From assembly GCF_014646915.1 (NCBI RefSeq), contig NZ_BMOE01000005.1, positions 1 to 64,000 of the forward strand: a DNA stretch of 64,000 nt, read 5' to 3'. The notes beneath the pieces are model-generated. The model had not been told where the DNA came from. It searched no databases and saw only the letters and a list, made by a program, of their open reading frames with translations. Below, piece by piece: positions 48,874 through 60,535 of the stretch; positions within the stretch are counted from its first letter, which is position 1, and each line of letters begins with the position of its first letter. The stretch comes from Deinococcus aquiradiocola (lineage in GTDB: Bacteria; Deinococcota; Deinococci; Deinococcales; Deinococcaceae). Made by a program: the position numbers and the translations under genes.

Positions 48874-50159
48874 CAGTCGGCCGCTCCCGCCTGCGTGTTG
48901 TGCTCACGCGGGTCCGAGATGAAGCCCGTGATGGCACTCGCCGCCACGGTCGCCGGAGACGCCAGATAGATCTCCGCCGTCGGATCACCCATCCGACCCA
49001 CGAAATTCCGGTTGGTGGACGAGATGCACACGTCGCCCGGCCCCAGCACGCCCGTATGCATGCCCAGGCACGCCCCGCAGCTCGGGTAGCTCACGGTCGC
49101 GCCCGCATCCACGAAGATCTCCATCAGACCCTCCTGCGCCGCCTGCTTCCACACCTGCTGCGTGGCCGGCACGATCAGCATCTGCACGCCGTCCGCCACC
49201 GTGTGCCCCTTCAGGATGCGCGCCACCTCACGCAGGTCGCTGATGCGGCCGTTCGTGCAGCTGCCCACGTACGCGTGCGACACCTTCACGCGGTCCGCGC
49301 CCGCCACCCGACCGTTGCTCGGAATGTGCGGGAACGCCACCGTCGGCTCCAGCGTCGACACGTCAATGTCCAGCACCACCTTGTAGTGCGCGTCCGGGTC
49401 GGACGTGTACTCCGTGTACTGGTCCGGCGTCACGCCACGCGCCGCCATGTACGCCCGCGTCGTGTCGTCCACCGCGATGATGCCGGTCTTGCCGCCCGCC
49501 TCGATCGCCATGTTCGTCAGCGTGAACCGCCCCTCCATGTCCAGACGGTCGATGGTGTCACCCACCCACTCCATCACCATGTAGTTCGCGCCGTCCGCGT
49601 CGATCTGCCGGATCACCTCCAGCGCCAGGTCCTTCGCGCTCACGCCCTCACGGAACTCGCCCGTCACGCGGATCAGCATCGTCTCCGGCACCTTGAACCA
49701 CACCTTCCCGGCGTAGATGGCGCCCGCCAGGTCCGTGCTCCCCACCCCGGTCGCGAACATGCCCAGCGCGCCCGCGTTGCAGGTGTGACTGTCGCCGCTC
49801 ACCAGCGTTTGCCCCGGCTTCGCGAGCCCGGTGTTCTCCAGCACCACGTGCGCGATCCCACCACGACCCACGTCGTAGAAGTGCTTGATGCCCTTCTCGT
49901 GCACCCAGCTCTTCAGCTTCTGGTACATCGTGGCCGCCTTGATGTTCATGGCCGGCACACTGTGATCCGGAATCGCCACGATCTGATCCGGGTTGAACAC
50001 GGAATCCATCCCGCGCTCCTCCAGCATCCGCAGGGCCGCCGGCGTCGTGATCTCATGACACAGCACCCAGTCCGTCGCGCACTCGATCAACTGACCAGGA
50101 ACCAGGGACTCATGCCCGGAATGGGCCGCCAGAATCTTCTCCGCAATCGTCATTCCCAT
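48873..50159 (-). CDS. leuC: 3-isopropylmalate dehydratase large subunit
   Basis: 428 residues, the shorter archaeal/Thermus type. An aconitase-family 4Fe-4S enzyme converting 2- to 3-isopropylmalate with LeuD. Cluster cysteines are in [16 protein letters not shown] and [40 protein letters not shown] is the substrate region. GGGAGG lies 5 nt before the ATG at 50159; a second ATG two codons on is the alternative. First structural gene behind a Leu leader peptide. Confidence 0.95.
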   Translation of the reverse strand: MGMTIAEKILAAHSGHESLVPGQLIECATDWVLCHEITTPAALRMLEERGMDSVFNPDQIVAIPDHSVPAMNIKAATMYQKLKSWVHEKGIKHFYDVGRGGIAHVVLENTGLAKPGQTLVSGDSHTCNAGALGMFATGVGSTDLAGAIYAGKVWFKVPETMLIRVTGEFREGVSAKDLALEVIRQIDADGANYMVMEWVGDTIDRLDMEGRFTLTNMAIEAGGKTGIIAVDDTTRAYMAARGVTPDQYTEYTSDPDAHYKVVLDIDVSTLEPTVAFPHIPSNGRVAGADRVKVSHAYVGSCTNGRISDLREVARILKGHTVADGVQMLIVPATQQVWKQAAQEGLMEIFVDAGATVSYPSCGACLGMHTGVLGPGDVCISSTNRNFVGRMGDPTAEIYLASPATVAASAITGFISDPREHNTQAGAAD

Positions 50160-50190
50160 ACGTGCCTCCCGCACCCGCGCTGCCCGCCCC

Positions 50191-50229
50191 GCAACAGGAA
50201 CCCCCCGAAACCACGTGGGCGTCGGGGGG
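50191..50229 (-). terminator. leuC attenuator hairpin
   Basis: Minus strand 8-bp stem CCCCCCGA / TCGGGGGG (50222-50229 with 50201-50208), then TTCCTGTT, 32 nt before leuC. GGGGGCAG in the leader ORF end (50258-50265) is perfectly complementary to CTGCCCCC (50225-50232), which covers the 5' arm. The hairpin matches 37 of 39 bases of the rplL terminator at 6060-6098. Confidence 0.8.
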
Positions 50230-50254
50230 CAGACGGACGAACGCTCGGGTGCGC

Positions 50255-50323
50255 TCACTGCCCCCAGCAAAGAAGAAGGACCCCACCGAAGCGGCCCCCG
50301 ATCCGTGCAGTCACAGTGAACAT
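50255..50323 (-). CDS. leuL: leuC leader peptide (22 aa, Leu-rich)
   Basis: ATG-TGA ORF of 23 codons beginning [10 protein letters not shown] and ending VLLLCWGQ. The three consecutive Leu codons are all CTT and sit five codons before the stop, directly ahead of the antiterminator segment GGGGGCAG. The ATG lies 8 nt after TACACT, so it is read from a leaderless or almost leaderless mRNA. The frame is open upstream, but the promoter sets the start. Confidence 0.85.
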   Translation of the reverse strand: MFTVTARIGGRFGGVLLLCWGQ

Positions 50324-50331
50324 CGCCCCGC

Positions 50332-50360
50332 AGTGTACGCGCCGCACCCCACCGGAGCAA
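50332..50360 (-). promoter_or_regulatory. leuC leader promoter
   Basis: Minus strand: TTGCTC (50355-50360), exactly 17 bp, TACACT (50332-50337), 8 nt to the leader ATG. Confidence 0.75.
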
Positions 50361-50445
50361 GACGGGTTGCTTAGGCAGACAGTCATGCAGGGCACGGCAT
50401 CCAGCCGTTGTGGCAGTTGCTCTGACGCCCCATGAACAGCGCTGC

Positions 50446-50451
50446 TAAGAT
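50446..50451 (+). promoter_or_regulatory. -10 hexamer TAAGAT before the propeller lipoprotein
   Basis: TAAGAT 11 nt before the ATG at 50463 and 2 nt before an in-frame GTG. A transcript starting about 7 nt after it would have a leader of only a few nt. Confidence 0.45.
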
Positions 50452-50462
50452 GTGTGAGCAAC

Positions 50463-53231
50463 ATGAAAACATTTCCTCTTTCCTTAACATCGGCTGCACT
50501 CGCCGCAGCACTGACAGCCTGCGGCGGCTCCACGCCATCACCCGCCGTCGTCAACACCTCCGACCTGAACATCACCGTCACTGGAGTCAACAGTGCCCCT
50601 GTAAAGGTGACCAACGCTGCCGGTGACGTGAAATTCAACGACACGGTGACCGGCAGCAAAACCATCACTGCCCTGCCAAAAGACAAGTACACCGTGACTG
50701 GTGCAGCCATAGCCAACTTTGTCGCACCTGCCCCGGTGACGGCAGACCTGAGCAGCGGCAACGGTTCGGCAACACTAACGTACACCCCCCTTACCGGGCA
50801 GGTTCTGGCGCTGGACAAGGTGCAGGGAACCTTCGGCGACCCGCTGGCAAAAGGTGGCGTCCTCGGGGTCTTCCTCTCCCAGAGCATCCTGACCTCCGCC
50901 AACGTGAGTGCCGACGGCAGCGTCACCCTGCCGCTCACCACACCTCCAGCTTCCGAGCTGTATTCCTTCCTGCCTCCCGCCGGATCCAACTGCAGCTACA
51001 CCGGAACCGGCGCAGGAAATACCGGAAAGATTTACGACGCCGACCTCGGGCTTTTCAGCAGCCAGGGCGACTATCTCGGAGACGTTCTCGAGGTCCCCCA
51101 GGGCAGCAGCACAGCTGTACTTCTGCATACCTACGCCAACAGCGCACAGACTTACCAGGGCACCATCAGCTGCGCCAACCCCAGCGTCAGATACGTACTC
51201 AACGTGCAGATGGCGACCGGGTGGAACGCCCTGATTCTCGACGGGGACAGCAACGGCAACTACACCATGACGTCAGCCCCAGCGGATACGCGGGTGCAGC
51301 TGGAGCTGAAAAAAGCGACTGCCGCAGTGAGCATGAGTCTCGACACTCCTTCGCTGACCATCAAGGCGGGTGAAAGTGTCACCGCGAACGCGACGTTCTA
51401 CCAGGACGGCGGCATCAGCGGGAAAATCGATCTGAGTACGGACGTTCCCGGCCTGACCATAGAGCCCGCGAGTGTGACGCTTCCGGCCCTCGGCACCCAG
51501 AACGTCAAGACCCGCAGCCTCATGGACAGGGTGGCAATCACCGCGCAGGGTCCCCGCCCCCTGAAGGTCGGAACTCAGAAGCTGACGACCGTCCTGACGT
51601 TCAAAGCCGCAGCAGAAGCGAGCAGCTTCAATGGCTCAATGAACCTGATTGCCAAACAGGGAAATTCAACAGTCGGCAAGCTGCCAGTCGCGCTCTCGCT
51701 GATCGTGCCCAGTATCTCTGCTGCGCTGCCTTCCGGGTCAAGTGTGACTGTGGAACGATACCAGTCGGTGCCATTGACGATTCAGATCACCGGGCAGGGC
51801 TTTTATAAAGGTGCGGTGCAGCTCGCCTTGACGGGACTGCCTACTGGGATGACGGCTACCACGGCCACTGTGACGTTCGCCGGGAATACCTACACGGAAC
51901 AGCAGAGTGCGCAGATTGTATTGACGGCCTCAGGCAACGCAGCGGTCGGCTCTCAGAACGCTCAGCTGACCGTTACTGGTGGCGGCAAAACCACCACTTC
52001 AGCCCTGACGGTCCAGGTACCGACTCCGGCTTACGTCATCTCCTTTCCCACTTCAAACAGCGGATATCTCTACCAGGGTCAGTCGAAATCTATCGACTTT
52101 ACGCTCCAGAGCGTTCGTGGCTTTAGCGGGCCGGTCACGTTGAAAGTGCAGGGAATCCCGCAGGGTGTGCTTGCAGAGCCGGTAACTGTTCAGACCACAC
52201 CCAACCAGAAGATAAACGGGACGTTCACACTCCAGGCCAATTCAGCTTCAACACTGGGTAGGACGGTGATCAGCCTGTCTGGTGTTGACATGATCGAGCC
52301 GTCTTCCAGCACACCGATTGAAATCCGTCCTGCAGTACTTTCAACCCTGAATAACGAGCCAGTCAAAGTAACGCCAGCACACGACGGCTTCTGGATGATT
52401 GGTGATGCCCAGGCTGGCATTGCGCAAGGTCAGTATGTCCTGCCTGTTAAGCGTATCAACGCGTCTGGAACAATCCTGAATACGAAGTTGAACATCGATT
52501 CAAGTTCTGTCAATGTCTTGAGCAGCCCAGAAGGCAATCTCATTCTCGTTGGTAATTCAAAAGTGTTCAGGATGAATGACGACGGCACGACGGTTTCTTT
52601 CTCGCCGTTCTCCCAAGTGCTTTTCTCCCTTTCCAGTAGTTCGGCAGTCGTTGACTCTCAGAACAAGCTCTGGTTCTACTATTTTGCAAATGGGTATCAG
52701 CTATTCACTCTGAATCTGAATTCTGGAGAGCTCCTCAGCGTTCGTAGCGAAAATACGAATAACGGCATCACGCAGCTGTACCGTAATCCTGTGGGCGATA
52801 CCATCTATGTCACGGGCCTGGACAACGGTCTGCAAAGACAGGTGAGGCAGTTCAAGACTCTAAGTGGCGAGAACAGACTCCTCAGCATTGGTGGCGCCAA
52901 TACGTTTCCGTCTGCCTATGCTGTTGCGGCGGATGGTGGACTGTGGATTAAGAACGATACATCACTGATCAATCTCTCCGCTGCCGGTACCTTGAGTGCT
53001 GTCGATAACTCCAGTAAAGCGGATCATATGGTCTTTGACGGCAACCAGATCCTCTGGATGACCAAGAAAGGCGGAGATACGATATGGAGATTCGATCCGC
53101 GAACAAACCAGACAATGGACGTACCAGTCGGTTCCTACGTTGATAGTACGCCAGTCCCGTCAGGTGGTCTCTGGGTCATCTCACTCGAGAACAGTAGTTC
53201 CAGCAATGCCTATCTCAGTCTGCTGAAATAA
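50463..53231 (+). CDS. Large lipoprotein with C-terminal propeller-like repeats, lower GC
   Basis: 922 residues. Signal peptide with lipobox LTAC (Cys 20). The middle has Ig/Big-like beta domains (VERYQSVPLTIQITGQGFYKGAVQLAL; IDFTLQSVRGFSGPVTLKV). The last 300 residues hold about six short units of the kind GGLW/LWF..., such as NKLWFYYF, GGLWIKNDT, QILWMTKKGGDTIWRFDP and GGLWVISLEN, resembling a streptogramin-lyase-like beta-propeller. No catalytic site was identified. The 3' half is far less GC-rich than its surroundings (29 of 60 bases G+C at 52321-52380 against 43 of 60 in the next gene at 53341-53400), a sign of foreign origin or recent change. Confidence 0.75.
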   Translation: MKTFPLSLTSAALAAALTACGGSTPSPAVVNTSDLNITVTGVNSAPVKVTNAAGDVKFNDTVTGSKTITALPKDKYTVTGAAIANFVAPAPVTADLSSGNGSATLTYTPLTGQVLALDKVQGTFGDPLAKGGVLGVFLSQSILTSANVSADGSVTLPLTTPPASELYSFLPPAGSNCSYTGTGAGNTGKIYDADLGLFSSQGDYLGDVLEVPQGSSTAVLLHTYANSAQTYQGTISCANPSVRYVLNVQMATGWNALILDGDSNGNYTMTSAPADTRVQLELKKATAAVSMSLDTPSLTIKAGESVTANATFYQDGGISGKIDLSTDVPGLTIEPASVTLPALGTQNVKTRSLMDRVAITAQGPRPLKVGTQKLTTVLTFKAAAEASSFNGSMNLIAKQGNSTVGKLPVALSLIVPSISAALPSGSSVTVERYQSVPLTIQITGQGFYKGAVQLALTGLPTGMTATTATVTFAGNTYTEQQSAQIVLTASGNAAVGSQNAQLTVTGGGKTTTSALTVQVPTPAYVISFPTSNSGYLYQGQSKSIDFTLQSVRGFSGPVTLKVQGIPQGVLAEPVTVQTTPNQKINGTFTLQANSASTLGRTVISLSGVDMIEPSSSTPIEIRPAVLSTLNNEPVKVTPAHDGFWMIGDAQAGIAQGQYVLPVKRINASGTILNTKLNIDSSSVNVLSSPEGNLILVGNSKVFRMNDDGTTVSFSPFSQVLFSLSSSSAVVDSQNKLWFYYFANGYQLFTLNLNSGELLSVRSENTNNGITQLYRNPVGDTIYVTGLDNGLQRQVRQFKTLSGENRLLSIGGANTFPSAYAVAADGGLWIKNDTSLINLSAAGTLSAVDNSSKADHMVFDGNQILWMTKKGGDTIWRFDPRTNQTMDVPVGSYVDSTPVPSGGLWVISLENSSSSNAYLSLLK

Positions 53232-53241
53232 AGTTGGATGA

Positions 53242-53280
53242 ACGACGGGCGGCCACCGTACGTGGGTGGCCGCCCGTCGT
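53242..53280. terminator. Strong hairpin between lipoprotein and pepF
   Basis: Perfect 16-bp inverted repeat (53242-53257 with 53265-53280), 7-nt loop, between convergent genes. Confidence 0.85.
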
Positions 53281-53290
53281 CCTTGGCTGT

Positions 53291-55081
53291 TCAGGTGCGG
53301 GCGAGGGTTTCGTATTCGGTGATGCTTTCGCGGATCACGTCGAGGCTGCTCGTCCAGAAGGCCTCGTCGCGCGTGTCGATGCCGAAGTCGCGGGCGAGGG
53401 TGGCGGCGTCGCTCATGCCGGTGCGGCTGAGCAGGTCGTCGTACTGCGCGCGGAAGCTGTCCGGGTCGGTGCGGTAGCGGGCGTAGAGGCCCAGTCCGAA
53501 CAGCAGGCCGAAGGTGTACGGGTAGTTGTAGAAGCTGCTGCCGTAGTAGTGGGGTTTCACGGCCCACATGTAGGAGTGCTGCGTGGCGAGCGCGTCGCCG
53601 TACGTGTCGTGTTGCGCCTGGAGCATCAGGGCGTTCAGTTCGGCGGGGGACAGGTCGCGTTTCTGGCGGGCTTCGAAGACGGCGTTCTCGAAGAGGTAGC
53701 GGGAGTGGATGTCGACCACGACCTGTGCCTGGCCCATCAGGGCCGTCTCGAGGATGTACAGGCGTTCCTGGCCGTGGGCGCTGGCGAGGGCGTTCTGCTG
53801 CACGATGGTCTCGCAGAAGATGCTGGCGGTCTCGGCGAGCGTCATGGGGGTGGATTTCTGGAGGGGCGTGCGGTCCTTGAGGCAGAGGTTGTGGTAGCCG
53901 TGCCCGAGTTCGTGTGCGAGGGTGCTGGTGCTGTCGAGGCTGGGCGCGTGGTTCAGGAGGATGCGGCTCTCGCCGTTCTTCCAGCCCATGCAGAAGGCCC
54001 CGCCGCGTTTCCCGGCGCGGGCGGGCACGTCGAGCCAGTCCTCGTGGAAGGCGCGGGCGGCGAAGTCCGCGAGGCGGTCGGAGTACGTGCGGAAGCTCTG
54101 TTCCACGAACTGTTTCGCTTCCGGGTACGTCCAGGTGCGGCTGGAGGTGCCGACCGGCGCGAACAGGTCGCTCCAGGGGAGGCGGCCGTCCTGGTGGCCG
54201 AGCAGGCGGGCCTTGGCGCGGAAGTACCGGCGGAAGTCGGGGAAGCTGGCCGTGACGGCGCGCTGCATGGCGTTCAGGGTGTCGCGGTCGATGCTGTTGC
54301 CGTGCAGGGTGGGTTCCACGGCGTCCGCGTAGCCGCGCCGGGCGTTGAGGACGTTGACGCGGCCCTTGATGCCGTTCATGGCGGCCGCGAGCGGCACTTC
54401 GGCCGTCTGCCAGAGGCGCAGTTCGGCGTCGTAGCTTTCGGCGCGCACGCGGGCGTCCGGGTGGCTGGCGAGGTTGCGGATGGCGGTGACGGGGAGCGTC
54501 TCGCCGTTCACGGTGGCGTTCAGGAGGCTGCAGACGTTGCCGTGCAGTTTGCTCCAGCCTTCGCTGCTGCTGCTGCTCAGCTGGGACGCGAGGGCTTCCT
54601 CGTCGGGGCTCATCTGGTGCTGCGCGGCGTACCGGGCCCGCTGGACAGTGTACGTGTGTGCGGCGGCCACGGCGGACTGCGCGGTGAGGTGTTCGGGGTC
54701 GAGGCCGCCCACCCACGCCTCGTAGCGCGTGCCGAGGTTCGAGAGCGGCTGCGCGAGGGTGCTGAGTTCGCTGGCCCTGGCCTGCGCGAGGTCGTTGCGG
54801 CTGTCGGTCGTCACGAACGCCTGCGCGTACGCGCGGACGGGCGTCATGGCGCTCAGCAGGGCGTTCAGGGCGGTGGTGGCCTCGTCGAAGGCGGCGGCCG
54901 GGTCCTTCGGCTGGCCGTCCTTGCGGATGTCGAGCCGGTCGAAGAGCGCGCCGAGGGCCGTCACCCGGTCCGCGACGTCCTGCACGGCGGCCGCGTACTC
55001 GGCGCTGTCCAGGGCGGGGTAGAGGTCGTCGGTGCGCCAGTGGGGTTCCTGGGTCAGCGGAGCCTGCGTGTTCGCCGTCAT
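53291..55081 (-). CDS. pepF: Oligoendopeptidase F (M3 metallopeptidase)
   Basis: 596 residues, no signal peptide, cytosolic. The M3 zinc motif HELGH is in STLAHELGHGYHN (about residue 391) with the third ligand Glu in MTLAETASIFCE. The C-terminal YPYTFGLLFGLGLYARY is a family mark. It cleaves short peptides, likely in peptide recycling. The ATG lies 5 nt after TAGACT. Not linked to an operon. Confidence 0.92.
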   Translation of the reverse strand: MTANTQAPLTQEPHWRTDDLYPALDSAEYAAAVQDVADRVTALGALFDRLDIRKDGQPKDPAAAFDEATTALNALLSAMTPVRAYAQAFVTTDSRNDLAQARASELSTLAQPLSNLGTRYEAWVGGLDPEHLTAQSAVAAAHTYTVQRARYAAQHQMSPDEEALASQLSSSSSEGWSKLHGNVCSLLNATVNGETLPVTAIRNLASHPDARVRAESYDAELRLWQTAEVPLAAAMNGIKGRVNVLNARRGYADAVEPTLHGNSIDRDTLNAMQRAVTASFPDFRRYFRAKARLLGHQDGRLPWSDLFAPVGTSSRTWTYPEAKQFVEQSFRTYSDRLADFAARAFHEDWLDVPARAGKRGGAFCMGWKNGESRILLNHAPSLDSTSTLAHELGHGYHNLCLKDRTPLQKSTPMTLAETASIFCETIVQQNALASAHGQERLYILETALMGQAQVVVDIHSRYLFENAVFEARQKRDLSPAELNALMLQAQHDTYGDALATQHSYMWAVKPHYYGSSFYNYPYTFGLLFGLGLYARYRTDPDSFRAQYDDLLSRTGMSDAATLARDFGIDTRDEAFWTSSLDVIRESITEYETLART

Positions 55082-55086
55082 GCCGC

Positions 55087-55092
55087 AGTCTA
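55087..55092 (-). promoter_or_regulatory. -10 hexamer TAGACT, near-leaderless pepF
   Basis: TAGACT on the minus strand 5 nt before the ATG at 55081. Confidence 0.5.
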
Positions 55093-55187
55093 GAACGCCG
55101 GGCGCGGGGTTTGGGCGCAGTCTGGGGCGGGAGCGGCCTGTCCGGGCACTCCGGACGGCGGGCCGGTTCTGCCCGCGTCCTGCCCGG

Positions 55188-56282
55188 TCAGCTGCGGGCG
55201 GGCGTGGGGTCGGTCACGTCCGGCTGGCGGTCCTTGCCGTTCTCGCGCGGCGCGTCCTTGGATTGCGGTTCGGCCCGCGCGAAGATCATGCGGCCCATGT
55301 TCGTCTGCACGTTGTTCAGCACGACGACGCGCACGCTGCGGTTCTTGTGCTTCGCGCCTTCCTCCACCACCAGCATCGTGCCGTCCTCCAGGTACCCGAT
55401 GCCCTGCCCGGCCTGCTGGCCGTTCTTGGTGATGGTGACGGTCAGCGCGTCCCCCACCTGCAGTTGCGGGCGCAGCGCGACGGCCGCCTCGTTGAGGTTC
55501 ACGACCGTCACGCCGTACAGCCGCGCGACCTTGGCGAGGTTGGTGTCGTTGCTGATGAGTTTGCTGCACGTCTCGCGGGCGAGGCGCACGAGTTTGTCGT
55601 CGGTCATGCTGAGTTCCGGCGCGTCCCAGTCGTCCACGCGCAGCGTCACCACCTGCCGCAGTTCCTCCAGCACGCTCAGGCCGCGCTTGCCGCGCATGCG
55701 CTTCTGCGGGTCGCCGTGGTCGGAGAGCAGCTGCACCTCGCGCAGCACGAAGGCCGGGACGATCAGTTCACCTTCCAGCAGGCCCGTCCGGGCGAGTTCC
55801 ACGATGCGTCCGTCGATGACGACGTTGCTGTCGAGGATCTTGCCGCCCGACCTGCGGCGCACGGGCGTGGGCGCGATCACGCCGAAGGTGTCGGCGTTCC
55901 GCACCGCGAACGGCACGAAGAACCCGGCCAGCACGAGCGTGATGAGCGGGTTCCACCACCAGCGGTAGTACGGGACGCCGCCCAGCAGGTTGCCGAGCAG
56001 CACGCTCACCACGAGCGACACGACCAGCGCGAGCGTCGCGGCCGTCACGGTGCGGGGAGACAGCTGCTCGTACCAGTGTTCGAGCGTCTCGATGAAGCGA
56101 GCACCGAGGCGTTCGGCGCGGGGTGCGAGCAGGACAGCCAGCATGACGCCGGCCAGCATGAGCGAGATGATGTTCAGGAAGGATGACGGGGCCTCGACGT
56201 GCTGGGCGACCGAGATCCAGCGACCCGCGCCGTAGCCCAGCAGCAGGCCCAGCAGCAGAGTCAGGAGACGGATGGCAGGCAC
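55188..56282 (-). CDS. PIN/TRAM-domain membrane protein (YacL-like)
   Basis: 364 residues. Four hydrophobic spans (to about residue 125) anchor a PIN nuclease-like domain with acidic residues in KILDSNVVIDGRIVELA, LSMTDDKLVRLA and SNDTNLAKVARL, followed by a TRAM RNA-binding domain (VGDALTVTITKNGQQAGQGIGYLEDGTMLVVE). Relatives lie near radA or disA in many genomes; the RNA target is unknown. The GTG at 56282 is chosen over a GTG two codons earlier because TAGACT directly abuts the earlier one and is 6 nt from this one. Confidence 0.85.
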   Translation of the reverse strand: MPAIRLLTLLLGLLLGYGAGRWISVAQHVEAPSSFLNIISLMLAGVMLAVLLAPRAERLGARFIETLEHWYEQLSPRTVTAATLALVVSLVVSVLLGNLLGGVPYYRWWWNPLITLVLAGFFVPFAVRNADTFGVIAPTPVRRRSGGKILDSNVVIDGRIVELARTGLLEGELIVPAFVLREVQLLSDHGDPQKRMRGKRGLSVLEELRQVVTLRVDDWDAPELSMTDDKLVRLARETCSKLISNDTNLAKVARLYGVTVVNLNEAAVALRPQLQVGDALTVTITKNGQQAGQGIGYLEDGTMLVVEEGAKHKNRSVRVVVLNNVQTNMGRMIFARAEPQSKDAPRENGKDRQPDVTDPTPARS

Positions 56283-56288
56283 GAACAC

Positions 56289-56294
56289 AGTCTA
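56289..56294 (-). promoter_or_regulatory. -10 hexamer TAGACT, leaderless PIN/TRAM gene
   Basis: TAGACT on the minus strand 6 nt before the GTG at 56282; it decides the start. Confidence 0.55.
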
Positions 56295-56347
56295 CATGCC
56301 GTCCCGCTGGGACGCGGCGCGCCTGCACGGCACGCCACGCGCGGCCT

Positions 56348-57721
56348 TCAGCGGGACAGGTCGTCCTGCGTGGTGCGGGCGGGCTTCTGGCCCTGCCACA
56401 CGACGCCGAGGGCGTCCTCGACGCTCCTGACGCCCTGCTCGCCGTCCAGGCCGGGCGGCACGACGAGCCGCGTGTACCCGGCACGCCTCGCCTCCTCGGC
56501 CCGCCGGATGGCGCCCTGCACGGTCCGCACCTCGCCCGCGAGGCCCACCTCGCCGAACACGGCGACGTTGCCGGGCATGGCCTTGCCGACCACGGCCGAG
56601 TACACCGCGAGCGCCACCGCGAGGTCCAGGCCGGGGTCCGGGACCTTCAGGCCGCCCGCGAGGTTCACGTAGATGTCGAGGTTCCCCAGCGCGAGGTTCA
56701 GGCGGCGCTCCAGCACGGCCAGCACCACGTCCACGCGCCGCGCGTCCAGGCCCACCACCACGCGGCGCGGGTTGGGGTACGGGGTGCGTGCTGCGAGCGC
56801 CTGCACTTCCAGCAGCATGGGCCGGTGCCCGTCCTGCGTGGCGGCCACGACGCTGCCCGGCACCCCGACGGGCCGTTCGGCCAGGAAGGCGGCACTGGGG
56901 TTCTCGACGGCCACGAGGCCCGACTCGCGCATCTCGAACACGCCCAGCTCGCCCGCCTGCCCGAAGCGGTTCTTGACGCTGCGCAGCAGCCGGAACGCGC
57001 CCACCGACTCCAGGAACACGGTGGTGTCCACGATGTGCTCCATCACCTTCGGGCCGGCGACGTTGCCGTCCTTGGTGACGTGCCCGACCAGCACGGTCGC
57101 GGTGCCGGTCTCCTTGGCGGCGCGCGTCAGGGTGGCGGTCGCGTCCCGCACCTGCGACACGCCGCCCGCCACGCCCGCCGAGTCCTCCAGCGTCACGGTC
57201 TGGATGCTGTCCACGATGCACAGCGCGGGGCGTTCCTGCTCCATGTGCGCGGCGATCATCTCGGCGCGCGTGTCGCGCGTCAGGTCGATCTCGCCCGTCA
57301 CGCCGAGCCGGTCGGCGCGCAGGCGGATCTGTTCGAGACTTTCCTCGCCCGCCACGTACAGCACGCGGCCGCCCGCGCGCGCGACGAGGTCCGCGACCTG
57401 CAGCAGCAGCGTGCTCTTGCCGATGCCCGGCTCACCGCCGATCAGGGTCACGCCGCCCGCCACGAGTCCGCCGCCCAGCACCCGGTCGAGTTCCGGAAGG
57501 CCGGTCGGCGTGCGCGGCTCCTCGCGCCGCCCGACGGTGCTGAGCGCCGTGAGCTTGCCGCCGCGCACGCCGCCGTACCCGCCGCCCCTGCCGGTCGCGG
57601 CGACGCTCGGCGTTTCCTCCTCGAAGCTGTTCCACGCCTGACAGTTCGGGCAGCGGCCGAGCGGTTTCGCGGACTGGTACCCGCACGACGTGCAGACGTA
57701 CTTGGTGGTGACCTTCGCCAT
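56348..57721 (-). CDS. radA: DNA repair protein RadA (Sms)
   Basis: 457 residues. A C4 zinc finger (CTSCGYQS...CPNCQAW), a RecA-like ATPase with Walker [11 protein letters not shown] (about residue 93) and Walker B in CIVDSIQT, the RadA motif KNRFG, and a C-terminal Lon-like domain ([20 protein letters not shown]). RadA works as a branch-migration helicase in recombination and is important for DNA repair in Deinococcus. The ATG lies 5 nt after the DUF2087 stop, so they form an operon driven by the leaderless promoter upstream of DUF2087. Confidence 0.95.
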   Translation of the reverse strand: MAKVTTKYVCTSCGYQSAKPLGRCPNCQAWNSFEEETPSVAATGRGGGYGGVRGGKLTALSTVGRREEPRTPTGLPELDRVLGGGLVAGGVTLIGGEPGIGKSTLLLQVADLVARAGGRVLYVAGEESLEQIRLRADRLGVTGEIDLTRDTRAEMIAAHMEQERPALCIVDSIQTVTLEDSAGVAGGVSQVRDATATLTRAAKETGTATVLVGHVTKDGNVAGPKVMEHIVDTTVFLESVGAFRLLRSVKNRFGQAGELGVFEMRESGLVAVENPSAAFLAERPVGVPGSVVAATQDGHRPMLLEVQALAARTPYPNPRRVVVGLDARRVDVVLAVLERRLNLALGNLDIYVNLAGGLKVPDPGLDLAVALAVYSAVVGKAMPGNVAVFGEVGLAGEVRTVQGAIRRAEEARRAGYTRLVVPPGLDGEQGVRSVEDALGVVWQGQKPARTTQDDLSR

Positions 57722-57726
57722 GCGGT

Positions 57727-58134
57727 TCAGTCCTGCCCGGAGCCGCTCTGCGGCGTGACACGGCCGCTTCGGGGCGCTTCCGGCAGTTCGGGCGTGGTGG
57801 TGGGCCGGCCGATGCTGCGCCAGTACGTGCCGGCCTGCGGGTCGCGGCGCAGGTAGTCGCTGTCCACCAGTTCGTCCAGCAGCGTCTGTGGGTCCTGCAG
57901 GCTGACGTGGCGTTGCAGCACGGCGTCCACGTCCGCCTGCGGGTAGATGCGTCCGCCCTCGAACTGCGCGGCGAGGTGTTCCAGCACGGCGACCTGCGCG
58001 TCCCGGCGGCGCGCGGACGGCCAGATGGCGACGCGGCCCTGCTCGTCCTGGAAGGCGCTGATGCCGTTCAGGGTCTTGGCGGGCGCGAGGGTCTTCTTGT
58101 TGCGGGTGTTGCGGCGTTTGACGGGGCGGTTCAT
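57727..58134 (-). CDS. DUF2087 protein, upstream of radA
   Basis: 135 residues. A basic tail ([13 protein letters not shown]) precedes a DUF2087 domain: [37 protein letters not shown], then [38 protein letters not shown]. This winged-helix-like domain is often fused to regulators, so DNA binding is possible. The ATG at 58134 is 7 nt after TAACAT; the ATG three codons earlier is too close to it. Coupling to radA suggests shared expression, perhaps regulation. Confidence 0.78.
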   Translation of the reverse strand: MNRPVKRRNTRNKKTLAPAKTLNGISAFQDEQGRVAIWPSARRRDAQVAVLEHLAAQFEGGRIYPQADVDAVLQRHVSLQDPQTLLDELVDSDYLRRDPQAGTYWRSIGRPTTTPELPEAPRSGRVTPQSGSGQD

Positions 58135-58141
58135 GACAACC

Positions 58142-58147
58142 ATGTTA
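58142..58147 (-). promoter_or_regulatory. -10 hexamer TAACAT, leaderless DUF2087-radA operon
   Basis: TAACAT on the minus strand 7 nt before the ATG at 58134. Confidence 0.55.
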
Positions 58148-58255
58148 CGTCAGGGGCGAAACCCGCGCCGGGACGCTCCCCCAATCCGCCCGTCAGGCCC
58201 CGTTCAGGGCTGCCACGGCACGCTCCGGGCGAGGCAGCCCTGGGCGCACGGCAAA

Positions 58256-58277
58256 CGCCCCGGCCGGAACCGGGGCG
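58256..58277 (-). terminator. Hairpin after the Clp ATPase gene
   Basis: 8-bp stem CGCCCCGG / CCGGGGCG (58256-58263, 58270-58277) 24 nt after the stop on the minus strand. A second 9-bp stem, AGGGCTGCC / GGCAGCCCT, lies just beyond (58206-58241). Confidence 0.6.
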
Positions 58278-58300
58278 CTGCAGGGAAGCGGCGGGAAGTG

Positions 58301-60535
<2,235 letters not shown>

